A stretch of DNA of 64,000 bases from NCBI RefSeq assembly GCF_015354245.1, contig NZ_JADKYZ010000001.1, forward strand, positions 744,001 to 808,000, given 5' to 3'. This DNA is from Diaphorobacter caeni (GTDB lineage: Bacteria > Pseudomonadota > Gammaproteobacteria > Burkholderiales > Burkholderiaceae_C). Both the position numbers and the translations under genes were made by a program. Shown here piece after piece: positions 1-9,910 of this stretch. Under the pieces are notes generated by a model. It ran no database searches, had not been told where the DNA came from, and saw nothing but the letters and a program-made list of their open reading frames with translations. Numbering within the stretch: the stretch's first letter is position 1; each line of letters begins with the position of its first letter.

Positions 1-1158
1 CAGCCGCGCGGCGTCGGCTCGGGCTTCATTCTGAGCGGCGATGGCTACGTGATGACCAATGCGCACGTGGTCGAAGGCGCGGATGAGGTGATCGTCACGC
101 TGACCGACAAGCGTGAATTCAAGGCCAAGATCGTTGGCGCGGACAAGCGTTCCGACGTGGCCGTGGTGAAGATCGACGCGACTGGCCTGCCCGCTGTGAA
201 GGTCGGCGACGTGAATCGTTTGAAGGTCGGCGAATGGGTGATCGCCATCGGTTCGCCTTTTGGCCTCGACAACACGGTGACCGCAGGCATCGTGAGCGCC
301 AAGCAGCGCGACACGGGTGACTACCTGCCGCTGATCCAGACCGATGTGGCGGTGAACCCCGGCAACTCTGGCGGTCCGCTGATCAACATGCGCGGCGAAG
401 TGGTTGGCATCAACAGCCAGATCTATTCGCGCTCGGGCGGCTTCATGGGCATCTCGTTCGCGATTCCGATCGACGAGGCGATCCGCGTGAGCGATCAGCT
501 GCGCGCGAGCGGGCGCGTCACGCGCGGGCGCATCGGCGTGCAGATCGAACAGGTCTCCAAGGACGTCGCCGAGTCCCTCGGACTGCCGAAGGCGCAGGGC
601 GCGCTGGTGCGTGGCGTCGAGGTCGGCTCGCCCGCCGAAAAGGCCGGCATCGAAGCGGGAGACGTGATCACCAAGTTCGATGGCAAGGCGGTCGAGAAGA
701 CGGTCGACCTGCCGCGTCTGGTCGGCAACACCAAGCCCGGCACCAAGTCGAGCGTCACGGTGTACCGTCGCGGACAGGCTCGCGATCTGGCAATCACCAT
801 CGCTGAAGTCGAGCCCGATGAAAAGACGGCTGCGGCAGGCAAGGGCGGATCGAACAACGCCAAGCCCAAGGCATCCGCGGCCGCTGAGCAGTTGGGCCTG
901 ATGGTGGCTGAGCTCAGCGATGCGCAGCGCAAGGAACTCAAGCTCAAAGGCGGCGTGCGCGTGACCGAGGTGGCCGATGCCGCCGCGCGCGCGGGCCTGC
1001 GTGAAGGCGACGTGATTCTGAGCGTCGCCAACACCGAGGTGCACAGCGTGAAGGACTTCGACGCGGTTCTGGCCAAGGCCGACAAGAGCAAGCCCATCAA
1101 TGTGCTGTATCGCCGTGGCGAATGGGCTCAATATGCGCTGATCCGCCCCTCGCGCTGA
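1..1158 (+). CDS. mucD: DegP/MucD-family periplasmic serine protease, 5' end cut by window
   Basis: Trypsin-like HtrA protease that degrades or refolds damaged envelope proteins in the periplasm. The reading frame is open from base 1, so the start codon and signal peptide lie outside the window; 385 residues are visible. The triad is readable: His in TNAHVV (visible residue 22), Asp in SDVAVVKID (52) and Ser in GNSGGPL (123). Two PDZ domains follow, roughly residues 175-265 and 300-380. The position before lepA-lepB matches the mucD position downstream of rpoE/rseAB in beta-proteobacteria, which favours mucD over degP; that upstream context cannot be seen here. Confidence 0.93.
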   Translation, partial: QPRGVGSGFILSGDGYVMTNAHVVEGADEVIVTLTDKREFKAKIVGADKRSDVAVVKIDATGLPAVKVGDVNRLKVGEWVIAIGSPFGLDNTVTAGIVSAKQRDTGDYLPLIQTDVAVNPGNSGGPLINMRGEVVGINSQIYSRSGGFMGISFAIPIDEAIRVSDQLRASGRVTRGRIGVQIEQVSKDVAESLGLPKAQGALVRGVEVGSPAEKAGIEAGDVITKFDGKAVEKTVDLPRLVGNTKPGTKSSVTVYRRGQARDLAITIAEVEPDEKTAAAGKGGSNNAKPKASAAAEQLGLMVAELSDAQRKELKLKGGVRVTEVADAAARAGLREGDVILSVANTEVHSVKDFDAVLAKADKSKPINVLYRRGEWAQYALIRPSR

Positions 1159-1198
1159 CTGGCGCAGGACGGTTTCCCCGCTGTGACAACCCGTCTTC

Positions 1199-1233
1199 AA
1201 GCCCCCTTCCTGATCTCGGGAGTGGGGCTTTTT
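1199..1233 (+). terminator. Rho-independent terminator after mucD
   Basis: A seven-base stem (AAGCCCC at 1199-1205, GGGGCTT at 1224-1230) runs into five T residues at 1229-1233. It lies 41 bases after the mucD stop codon and should end the mucD transcript. Confidence 0.75.
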
Positions 1234-1365
1234 GGAGAGAATTGACGGATCAGGTTGTCAGGTTTCCGGGTTTTTTGCGGTTTCCGCCACGCAAGCCAAT
1301 AACTTTCTTTCTGCGGATTTCTATAGAATAGGGGCGACTCTACAATCAATTTGTGTATAAAAAAT

Positions 1366-1393
1366 TCTCATCCCCTCATGATGTGGGATGAGA
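1366..1393. other. Perfect 9-bp inverted repeat in the mucD-lepA intergenic region
   Basis: TCTCATCCC at 1366-1374 pairs with GGGATGAGA at 1385-1393 around a ten-base loop. No T-run follows on either strand, so it is not an ordinary terminator; it could be an operator or an RNA hairpin. It lies in a 510-base stretch without a protein gene. Confidence 0.4.
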
Positions 1394-1447
1394 GCGTTTG
1401 ATGCACAAGCAGTCCACAGATCACACACAAGTTGTTCAAGAAGATCG

Positions 1448-1456
1448 TGGTAGAAT
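1448..1456 (+). promoter_or_regulatory. Possible extended -10 promoter element
   Basis: TGGTAGAAT has the TG-N-TANNNT form of an extended -10 element. No good -35 hexamer lies 16-18 bases upstream. If used, transcription would begin near 1463 and give a leader or small RNA ending at the terminator at 1592-1624. Confidence 0.3.
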
Positions 1457-1462
1457 TGTTGA

Positions 1463-1624
1463 TAACCTGTGAATAAACACTCCGTTGCAATGCGGCAACG
1501 GCCCTCCACTGCGGTCGGATGGGCTTCCCGAACAGGCCTTTTTGCCTACAATGAAGCTCCAACTATCGCAGTTGCCAAAGATTGTTGGTTTAGGGCGCGT
1601 CGCTTGTTTGACGCGCCCTTTTTT
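1463..1624 (+). ncRNA. Candidate small RNA or lepA leader RNA
   Basis: Between the possible promoter at 1448 and a strong terminator at 1592-1624 there is no credible protein gene but there are readable hairpins: CCGTTGC/GCAACGG at 1482-1501 and AGGC/GCCT near 1534-1547. A second -10-like TACAAT lies at 1547-1552. The product would be about 160 nt, or about 65 nt from the second start. It could instead be a conditional leader of lepA, which starts only 44 bases after the terminator. I do not recognise a known RNA family. Confidence 0.35.
1592..1624 (+). terminator. Strong Rho-independent terminator just upstream of lepA
   Basis: The arms AGGGCGCGTC (1592-1601) and GACGCGCCCT (1610-1619) pair perfectly around an eight-base loop and end in a run of six T. 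It lies 44 bases before the lepA start, so either lepA has its own promoter in the short gap (none is obvious) or this is a regulated leader terminator. Confidence 0.8.
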
Positions 1625-1668
1625 CTTGTGCGCGTCTTTGCAATTCAAATACTTGTCGTTTCCCGTTG

Positions 1669-3477
<1,809 letters not shown>

Positions 3478-3511
3478 AGAAGACGATTCAGGAAGAAGAA
3501 GGCATCAGCCC

Positions 3512-4480
3512 ATGCAAGTTTTGACATCTTTGATCCTCGCGGCCTTCGTGGGCTACATCGGCGCCTGGTACGTGGGCGCGATCGAGGGCAATTTCGCGCT
3601 GCTGCTGCTGCTCGCCACCGTGGTGACGGGCGTCTACTGGCTGGCCGAGCGCTTTTACTTCCTGCCACGTCGCAAGAAGGCCGCCGAACTGTTCGCGGCC
3701 TCCACGTCGCAGCGCCGCGAAGAACTCGAGCGCATGGGCATCCGCCCCGATGGCGCGGAAGACCTGCAGGCCGCGCAGCAGAAGCTGATCATGCAGCCTT
3801 GGTGGCTGGACTGGACCGCCGGTCTGTTCCCCGTCATCCTCGTGGTGTTCCTGCTGCGCTCGTTCCTCTTCGAGCCGTTCAAGATTCCGTCGGGCTCGAT
3901 GTACCCGACTCTCTGGGTCGGCGACCTGATTCTCGTGAACAAGTTCACCTACGGCCTGCGCCTGCCGGTGGCCAACACCCGCGTCACCGAGGGCAGCAAG
4001 CCCAAGCCCGGCGACGTGATCGTGTTCCGCTACCCGCCACAGCCGAGCGTCGACTACATCAAGCGCATCGTCGGCACTCCCGGTGACACGGTGGCCTATC
4101 TGAACAAGCGCCTGACCATCAACGGCAAGCCGGTGCCCACGACGACGCAGCCTGACTTCTTTGAAGAAGATGCCATGCGCTACTTCAGCCAGTTCCAGGA
4201 AAAGATCGGCGAGAAGACGCACAACGTGCTGAATAACAAGGATGTGCCGGCCTTCGTGCAGGGCGCGAGCAACTTCGCGCACCGCGACCAGTGCAACTAC
4301 AGTGTCGAGGGCGTGACCTGCAAGGTGCCCGAGGGCCAGTATTTCGTGATGGGCGACAACCGCGACAATTCGCTGGACTCGCGCTACTGGGGTTTTGTGC
4401 CTGAAGCCAACATCGTTGGCCGGGCCTTCTTCATCTGGATGAATTTCGGCAACTTCAAGCGCATCGGCTCATTCAACTGA
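3512..4480 (+). CDS. lepB: Signal peptidase I
   Basis: Inner-membrane protease that removes signal peptides from exported proteins with a Ser-Lys dyad. Two hydrophobic segments at about residues 5-50 flank a basic cytoplasmic loop, and another membrane segment (about 101-117) precedes the catalytic region. The nucleophile is Ser129 in PSGSMYPTL and the general base Lys184 in YIKRIVGTPGD; GDNRDNSLDSRYWG is the conserved C-terminal box. Length (322 residues) is normal for beta-proteobacteria. It is co-directional with lepA and DUF4845. Confidence 0.97.
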   Translation: MQVLTSLILAAFVGYIGAWYVGAIEGNFALLLLLATVVTGVYWLAERFYFLPRRKKAAELFAASTSQRREELERMGIRPDGAEDLQAAQQKLIMQPWWLDWTAGLFPVILVVFLLRSFLFEPFKIPSGSMYPTLWVGDLILVNKFTYGLRLPVANTRVTEGSKPKPGDVIVFRYPPQPSVDYIKRIVGTPGDTVAYLNKRLTINGKPVPTTTQPDFFEEDAMRYFSQFQEKIGEKTHNVLNNKDVPAFVQGASNFAHRDQCNYSVEGVTCKVPEGQYFVMGDNRDNSLDSRYWGFVPEANIVGRAFFIWMNFGNFKRIGSFN

Positions 4481-4528
4481 TTTTCTGGATCAAGCTTTCA
4501 CATTTCAATTCAAGAGGGAAACACAGAT

Positions 4529-4894
4529 ATGGCAATGCATCGCATCTCCGCTCCACGCTCGCGCCAGCGCGGCCTGTCGTTTGTCAGTCTGGTGTTCATT
4601 CTTGTGGTGTTCGTGTCCATTGGCTATGTGGCGACGAAGTCGTTCCCGATGCTGATGGAGTGGCAGGCGGTCAACAAGGCGGTTAACAAGGCTGCGGCGG
4701 AAACCACCGTTGCCGGTGTGCGCGCCGCGTTTGACCGCGCTGCGGCGATTGACGATATCCGTTCCATTTCCGGCAAGGATCTGGAGGTGACCAAGCAGAA
4801 TGAAAAGGTCCTCGTCACGTACGAGTACACCCAGGAAATTCCGTTGTACGGGCCGGCGTTTCTGCTCTACCGGTTCCAAGGTTCTTCAAAGTAG
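4529..4894 (+). CDS. DUF4845 family membrane-anchored protein
   Basis: Small protein of unknown function found between lepB and rnc in many beta- and gamma-proteobacteria. After a basic N-terminus (about residues 1-13) comes one hydrophobic segment, SFVSLVFILVVFVSIGYVA, then a short domain of about 85 residues that is probably periplasmic. A good ribosome-binding site (AAGAGGGA at 4512-4519) supports the ATG at 4529. Its stop TAG shares its last G with the GTG start of rnc, so the two are translationally coupled. Domain assignment is by context and sequence character. Confidence 0.8.
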   Translation: MAMHRISAPRSRQRGLSFVSLVFILVVFVSIGYVATKSFPMLMEWQAVNKAVNKAAAETTVAGVRAAFDRAAAIDDIRSISGKDLEVTKQNEKVLVTYEYTQEIPLYGPAFLLYRFQGSSK

Positions 4895-5580
4895 TGTTAT
4901 CAACTGAACTTCAAGCCCTGCAGGATCGCCTGCAGCATTCCTTCAAGACCCCCGCGCTGCTGCAGCGCGCGGTCACCCATCGCAGTTTTTCCGCGGATCA
5001 CAACGAGCGTCTCGAGTTTCTCGGCGATTCGGTGCTGAGTCTGGCGGTCTCCACCATGCTGTACCAGCGTCTTCGGGATCTTCCCGAAGGGGATCTTTCG
5101 CGCATGCGTGCGAATCTGGTCAAGCAGGATTCCCTTCACCGCATCGCCATGCGACTGAAGCTCTCGGACGTGTTGCGTCTGGGAGAGGGGGAGTCCAAAT
5201 CCGGCGGCAAACTGCGCCCCTCGATTCTGGCTGACGCTGTCGAAGCGTTGATCGGTGCCGTCTACCTCGACGCCGACTTCGAGACTGCGCAGGCGCTGGT
5301 GCATCGCTTCTTCGAAGGCGTCGACTTGAGCCCCGAAAAGCAGGCCGCTGCCAAGGATTCCAAGACCGCCTTGCAGGAGTGGCTGCAGGGTCGCAAAATG
5401 CATCTGCCTCAGTACCGCGTAGTGGGAACGGCGGGGGCTGCACACAATCAGACTTTCGATGTCGAAGGTCAGATTGTGGAGCTCGGTCTGATCGAACACG
5501 GAAAGGGCGGATCACGCCGCGCGGCCGAACAGGCTGCGGCGGGTGCTCTGCTTGCCAAACTGAAAGCAAAACACGCATGA
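4894..5580 (+). CDS. rnc: Ribonuclease III
   Basis: Double-strand-specific endoribonuclease that processes rRNA precursors and structured mRNAs. The signature [12 protein letters not shown] occupies residues 37-48, with metal ligands Glu41 and Asp45; [13 protein letters not shown] gives the second acidic cluster. The last 70 residues are a double-stranded-RNA-binding domain. It starts with GTG at 4894 inside the TAG stop of the previous gene and ends in an ATGA overlap with era, the usual rnc-era coupling. 228 residues, normal. Confidence 0.97.
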   Translation: MLSTELQALQDRLQHSFKTPALLQRAVTHRSFSADHNERLEFLGDSVLSLAVSTMLYQRLRDLPEGDLSRMRANLVKQDSLHRIAMRLKLSDVLRLGEGESKSGGKLRPSILADAVEALIGAVYLDADFETAQALVHRFFEGVDLSPEKQAAAKDSKTALQEWLQGRKMHLPQYRVVGTAGAAHNQTFDVEGQIVELGLIEHGKGGSRRAAEQAAAGALLAKLKAKHA

Positions 5581-6620
5581 CAAATGCATCGAAACCTCCG
5601 GCGCCCAAGGGCTCGGAATCTCCCGCCGACGCGCTGAACCCCGATCTGGACGCCATGCTGGCGGGCGCCAAGCCGGGCGCTGTCTCCGCCATTCCCGCAG
5701 TTGCCGCCGCACCTGTGGACACCACGGGTCAGCGCTGTGGCCTGATCGCCATCGTCGGCAAGCCCAACGTGGGCAAGTCCACGCTGATGAACGCGCTGGT
5801 CGGCCAGAAGGTGTCGATCACGTCGCGCAAGGCGCAGACCACGCGTCACCGCATCACCGGCATCCGCACCAAGGACAACACGCAGTTCGTGTTCGTCGAC
5901 ACGCCGGGTTTTCAGACCCGCCACAGCACCGCGCTCAACAAGTCGCTCAACAAGACCGTGATGGGTGCCATCGGCGACGTGGACCTGATTCTGTTCGTGG
6001 TTGAGGCCGGGAGCTTCACGCTGGCCGACGCCAAGGTGCTGAGCCTGTTCAAGCCCGGCATTCCCACGCTGCTCGTCGCCAACAAGCTCGACACCGTGCA
6101 CCGCCGCGCCGAAATCGCGCCCTGGCTGCGCGACATGCAGGAACGTCACCCGTTCGCGGAATTCGTGCCCATGTCGGCCAAGAACAAGGGCGACATCGAG
6201 CGCCTGTTCGGCATCGTCGGCAAGTACCTGCCCGAGCAGCCCTGGTGGTATGCCGAGGACGAGCTTACCGATCGCAGCGAGAAGTTTCTTGCCTCCGAGA
6301 CCGTGCGCGAGAAGCTGTTCCGCTTCACCGGCGACGAGCTGCCCTATACCTCGACCGTCGTCATCGACAAGTTCGAGGAAGAAAAGAGCAAGCAGCACAA
6401 GCGCTTCATGAAGATCGCCGTGACCATCGTGGTCGAACGCGACGGTCACAAGGCCATGGTGATCGGCGAGGGCGGCGAGCGCTTGAAGCGCATCAGCACC
6501 GAAGCGCGCCAGGAGCTGGAAAAGCTCATGGACGCCAAGGTCTTCCTCGAAGTCTGGGTGAAGGTGCGTTCCGGCTGGGCCGACGACGAGGCGCGCGTGC
6601 GCTCGTTCGGCTACGAGTAA
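5577..6620 (+). CDS. era: GTPase Era, 30S ribosome maturation factor
   Basis: Essential GTPase that binds the 3' end of 16S rRNA during small-subunit assembly. I place the start at ATG 5577, overlapping the rnc stop as ATGA, although the frame is open further upstream inside rnc. This gives 347 residues, with about 50 Pro/Ala-rich residues ahead of the G domain that E. coli Era lacks. Motifs: GKPNVGKST (about 61-69), DTPGF, NKLD, and a C-terminal KH domain with [10 protein letters not shown]. The N-terminal extension makes a later start conceivable. Confidence 0.95.
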   Translation: MTNASKPPAPKGSESPADALNPDLDAMLAGAKPGAVSAIPAVAAAPVDTTGQRCGLIAIVGKPNVGKSTLMNALVGQKVSITSRKAQTTRHRITGIRTKDNTQFVFVDTPGFQTRHSTALNKSLNKTVMGAIGDVDLILFVVEAGSFTLADAKVLSLFKPGIPTLLVANKLDTVHRRAEIAPWLRDMQERHPFAEFVPMSAKNKGDIERLFGIVGKYLPEQPWWYAEDELTDRSEKFLASETVREKLFRFTGDELPYTSTVVIDKFEEEKSKQHKRFMKIAVTIVVERDGHKAMVIGEGGERLKRISTEARQELEKLMDAKVFLEVWVKVRSGWADDEARVRSFGYE

Positions 6621-6659
6621 AGCCAGGGCTCGGGTTCACGCAATCATTCCGAAGGGGTC

Positions 6660-7430
6660 ATGGCGACCAAGCGCATCAGTGATGAACCGGCGTTCATCCT
6701 TCATCAGTACGACTGGAGCGAATCCAGCCTGATTCTGGAGACCTTCACGCGCCACTATGGGCGCGTGGCGCTGGTGGCCAAGGGCGCGAAGAAGCCGACC
6801 TCCAACTTCCGCCCCGTGCTCCTGCCGCTGCAACCGCTTCGGGTGAGCTACGGCATCGCGGGCGAGGGCCATGGCGACATCCATGCGCTCAAATCCGCCG
6901 AGTGGGTCGGCGGCCACATCATGCCTTCGGGCGATGCGCTGCTCTCGGGCCTTTATCTCAACGAACTGCTGATGCGGCTGCTGGCGCGCGAGGACACGCA
7001 TGCGCCGCTGTTCGACATCTATGCGGGCGTGGTGCGCGTGCTGGCCAGCGAGCATGGCGACGCGCTGGAGCCCGTGCTGCGCAGTTTCGAGCTGGTGCTG
7101 CTGCGCGAGATTGGTCTGTTGCCCGATCTGCATGTGGAGACCGCCACGCTCGCTCCGCTGGAGCCGGATGCCCGCTATGCGTTGGTCGCAGAGGGCGGAC
7201 TGCGGCGGGCCGCATCGGGCGAACGCTTTGCACTGTCCGGCGCGCACTGGTGCGCACTGCACGATGCACTCGCCGACAACACCACGAGCTTCACCACCAC
7301 ACTGCGCGTGATGATCGGTACGGGACTCGCCGGCGAACTCAAATCCCAATTGCGCGCGCTTCTGCAATACCATTGCGGCAGCCAGTTGCTGCGCACTCGC
7401 CAGCTCATGATGGATCTGCAATCGCTATGA
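6660..7430 (+). CDS. recO: DNA repair protein RecO
   Basis: Loads RecA onto SSB-coated single-stranded DNA in the RecFOR gap-repair pathway and anneals complementary strands. 256 residues; the N-terminal OB-fold region (about 1-85) contains the typical [17 protein letters not shown] stretch, followed by the helical domain. The zinc-finger cysteines of some RecO proteins are absent, as in many proteobacterial members. The start ATG at 6660 lies 39 bases after era, and the stop overlaps the pdxJ start as ATGA. Confidence 0.95.
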   Translation: MATKRISDEPAFILHQYDWSESSLILETFTRHYGRVALVAKGAKKPTSNFRPVLLPLQPLRVSYGIAGEGHGDIHALKSAEWVGGHIMPSGDALLSGLYLNELLMRLLAREDTHAPLFDIYAGVVRVLASEHGDALEPVLRSFELVLLREIGLLPDLHVETATLAPLEPDARYALVAEGGLRRAASGERFALSGAHWCALHDALADNTTSFTTTLRVMIGTGLAGELKSQLRALLQYHCGSQLLRTRQLMMDLQSL

Positions 7431-8197
7431 CGACATCACATTCTTCCCGCACCGCTCTGTCGGTCAACGTCAACAAGGTCGCGCTGGTGCGCAACACGCG
7501 GCATCTGGGCATCCCCAGCGTGACGCGAGCGTCACAGCTGTGTCTCGAAGCGGGCGCGCAGGGCATTACGATCCACCCGCGTCCCGACGAGCGGCACATC
7601 CGCGCGAGCGATGTTTACGAACTGGCAGAGCTCATGAAGCAATGGCCGGAAGCGGAGTTCAACATCGAGGGCAACCCCACGCAGAACCTGATGGCGTTCA
7701 TCCGCCAGACGCGCCCGCATCAGGCGACTTTCGTGCCGGACAGCGAGGATCAGTTCACCAGCGACCATGGCTGGACCTTTCCGCAGGATGCCGAGCGCCT
7801 GAAGCCGCTGATCGCCGAATGCCGCACGCTTGGCGTGCGCGTGAGTCTGTTCATGGACCCGGTGCCCGAACAGATGGCCGCTGCCAAGGCGGTGGGAGCC
7901 GACCGTGTCGAGCTTTATACGGAGCCCTATGCCGCCGCTTGGGCTACATCGGACAAGGAACAGCAGCTGCAGACCTACGCCGCAGCCGCTCAAGCCGCGC
8001 TCGATGCGGGTCTCGGCATCAACGCCGGACACGACCTGAACCGCGACAACCTGCCCGAGTTCGTCGCGCGCGTTCCGGGACTGCTGGAGGTCTCCATCGG
8101 CCACGCGCTGATCGCCGATGCGCTCGAACTCGGATATGCCGAAACGGTGCGCGCCTATCAGCGCAGCATTGACGCCGGCATGGCGGCCAGAAAATGA
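7427..8197 (+). CDS. pdxJ: Pyridoxine 5'-phosphate synthase
   Basis: Condenses 1-deoxyxylulose 5-phosphate with 3-amino-2-oxopropyl phosphate to pyridoxine 5'-phosphate, the last ring-forming step of DXP-dependent vitamin B6 synthesis. A TIM barrel of 256 residues; [14 protein letters not shown] at the N-terminus, the HPRPDERHI loop and FNIEGNP are family hallmarks, as is [11 protein letters not shown] near the C-terminus. The start is the ATG at 7427 in the ATGA overlap with recO; the gene ends in another ATGA overlap with acpS, the standard recO-pdxJ-acpS arrangement. Confidence 0.96.
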   Translation: MTTSHSSRTALSVNVNKVALVRNTRHLGIPSVTRASQLCLEAGAQGITIHPRPDERHIRASDVYELAELMKQWPEAEFNIEGNPTQNLMAFIRQTRPHQATFVPDSEDQFTSDHGWTFPQDAERLKPLIAECRTLGVRVSLFMDPVPEQMAAAKAVGADRVELYTEPYAAAWATSDKEQQLQTYAAAAQAALDAGLGINAGHDLNRDNLPEFVARVPGLLEVSIGHALIADALELGYAETVRAYQRSIDAGMAARK

Positions 8198-8598
8198 TCT
8201 ACGGAATCGGCACCGACATCTGCGACGTGCGCCGCATCCGTGCCAGCCTCGAGCGCAATGGCGACCGCTTCGCCGAAAAGGTGCTGTCGCAGGCCGAGCT
8301 GGCCACCTGGCGTGCGCGCTCCGAACGCTGGCCCGAGCGCGGCATCCGCTATCTCGCCACGCGTTTTTCCGCCAAGGAAGCTTTCAGCAAGGCCATCGGC
8401 CTCGGCATGCGCATGCCGATGACGTGGCGCAACTGCGAAATCTCCAAGCTTCCGAGCGGCCAGCCGGTGATCGTGCTGCACGGCGAACTCAAGACCTGGT
8501 TTGAAGCCAAGGGCCTCACCGCTCACATCACGGTGACCGACGAAACCGACTATGCGGCGAGCTTCTGCGTCGTAGAGCATCTGCCGCCATCTACCTGA
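8194..8598 (+). CDS. acpS: Holo-[acyl-carrier-protein] synthase
   Basis: Transfers 4'-phosphopantetheine from coenzyme A to a serine of acyl carrier protein. 134 residues. The magnesium ligands sit in GIGTDICDV (Asp8) and in the conserved [10 protein letters not shown] helix, where the Glu is catalytic. It overlaps pdxJ by four bases and is followed after 36 bases by nagZ. Confidence 0.96.
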   Translation: MIYGIGTDICDVRRIRASLERNGDRFAEKVLSQAELATWRARSERWPERGIRYLATRFSAKEAFSKAIGLGMRMPMTWRNCEISKLPSGQPVIVLHGELKTWFEAKGLTAHITVTDETDYAASFCVVEHLPPST

Positions 8599-8634
8599 CC
8601 TGAATCGCACACCTTCTTTCTTGAGAAACACGCC

Positions 8635-9747
8635 ATGAGCCGAAGCCAGACCACCCCCGCCATCCACGCGCCACTGATCATCGACGTCGCGGGCAAGCAG
8701 CTCACCGATGTGGATCGCCAGCGTCTCGCGCATCCGCTGGTCGGCGGCATGATTCTCTTCACCCGCAACTGGGACAGCCGTGACCAACTGCTGCAACTGT
8801 GCGCCGACATCAAGGCAGTGCGGCCCGATCTGCTGATCTCGGTGGACCACGAAGGAGGCCGCGTGCAGCGCTTCAGGACCGACGGCTTCACGCACATCCC
8901 CCCGATGCGGGCGTTCGGCGAGATGTGGATGGACGACGGCAAGGGCAGCAAGCACCGCGAAGGCTCGGGCGCCATGCGCGCGATGAACGCCGCCACGGCG
9001 GCGGGCTACGTGCTGGGCAGCGAGCTGCGATCCTGCGGCGTGGATTTCAGCTTCACGCCGGTGCTCGACCTCGACTGGGGCGAGAGCGGCGTGATCGGCG
9101 ACCGCAGCTTTCATCGCGATCCGCGCGTGGTGGCGGCGCTGGCGCGCAGCCTCATGTACGGCCTGCTGCAATCGGGCATGGCCAACTGCGGCAAGCACTT
9201 TCCCGGACATGGTTTCGTCAAGGCCGATTCGCACGTGGACATCCCCGTCGATGCCCGCACGCTCAAAGCGATTCTGGCGGACGATGCGGCGCCGTATCCA
9301 TGGCTCTCCAGCGTGCTCACGGCAGTGATGCCCGCGCACGTCATCTACTCCAAGGTGGATGCGCGACCGGCCGGCTTCTCCACCAAATGGTTGCAGGACA
9401 TCCTGCGCGGCCAGTTGCGCTATGACGGCGCGATCTTCAGCGACGATCTGAGCATGGAGGCCGCGCGGCGCATCAACGGCCGCGTGCTGAGCTATGCGGA
9501 GGCCGCGTGCGCCGCACTCAACGCCGGTTGCGACATGGTGCTGCTGTGCAACCAGAGCGTCGGTGACGGCAAGCTGGTGGATGAATTCCTGAACGACATG
9601 GACCAGGCGCTTGCGTCGGGTCTGTGGAAGTCCGACGAAAACAGCGAGGCGCGCCGCGTCGCGCTGCTGCCCGAGACGCTGCCCCAGCCATGGGATGAAC
9701 TCATGATCCAGCCCGCCTACATGCACGCGCTGGATCTGCTTCCCTGA
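8635..9747 (+). CDS. nagZ: Beta-N-acetylhexosaminidase, peptidoglycan recycling
   Basis: Cytoplasmic glycoside hydrolase family 3 enzyme that removes N-acetylglucosamine from anhydro-muropeptides; the product pool also controls AmpC induction in bacteria that have AmpR. Recognisable motifs are SVDHEGGRVQRF, the KHFPGHGFVKADSH loop carrying the catalytic His/Asp pair, and SDDLSMEAA with the nucleophilic Asp. 370 residues, slightly longer than E. coli NagZ (341). It follows acpS in the same direction and probably shares its transcript. Confidence 0.95.
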   Translation: MSRSQTTPAIHAPLIIDVAGKQLTDVDRQRLAHPLVGGMILFTRNWDSRDQLLQLCADIKAVRPDLLISVDHEGGRVQRFRTDGFTHIPPMRAFGEMWMDDGKGSKHREGSGAMRAMNAATAAGYVLGSELRSCGVDFSFTPVLDLDWGESGVIGDRSFHRDPRVVAALARSLMYGLLQSGMANCGKHFPGHGFVKADSHVDIPVDARTLKAILADDAAPYPWLSSVLTAVMPAHVIYSKVDARPAGFSTKWLQDILRGQLRYDGAIFSDDLSMEAARRINGRVLSYAEAACAALNAGCDMVLLCNQSVGDGKLVDEFLNDMDQALASGLWKSDENSEARRVALLPETLPQPWDELMIQPAYMHALDLLP

Positions 9748-9764
9748 GTCGCGGGCACCTGAGG

Positions 9765-9790
9765 CGATCCGTCGGTGACCTGACGGATCG
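9765..9790. other. 9-bp inverted repeat after nagZ
   Basis: CGATCCGTC and GACGGATCG pair around an eight-base loop shortly after the nagZ stop. There is no T-run, so it may act as an mRNA-stabilising hairpin or Rho-associated terminator rather than an intrinsic terminator. Confidence 0.4.
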
Positions 9791-9910
9791 GGACCCGCCG
9801 CGCCAGTGCGGCACTGTGCAGAAAGCGCGCAAAGGCAAGGCGGCTTAAGCTTGGTCTCAGACTGCCGCGCCATGATGCGCGGACAGGAATCCACACCACA
9901 CAAGGTCGCC

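Noticed and set aside
1458-1475. DnaA-box-like TGTGAATAA with TTGATAACC nearby, suggesting an origin-like region
   Set aside because: Only one imperfect box, no cluster, no AT-rich unwinding region and no dnaA/dnaN neighbours; the surroundings fit a promoter or small-RNA gene better.
6902-7426. Upstream extension of the pdxJ frame through recO
   Set aside because: The extension is an Arg/Ala-rich shadow of recO; PdxJ homology begins at ATG 7427, which overlaps the recO stop in the usual ATGA manner.
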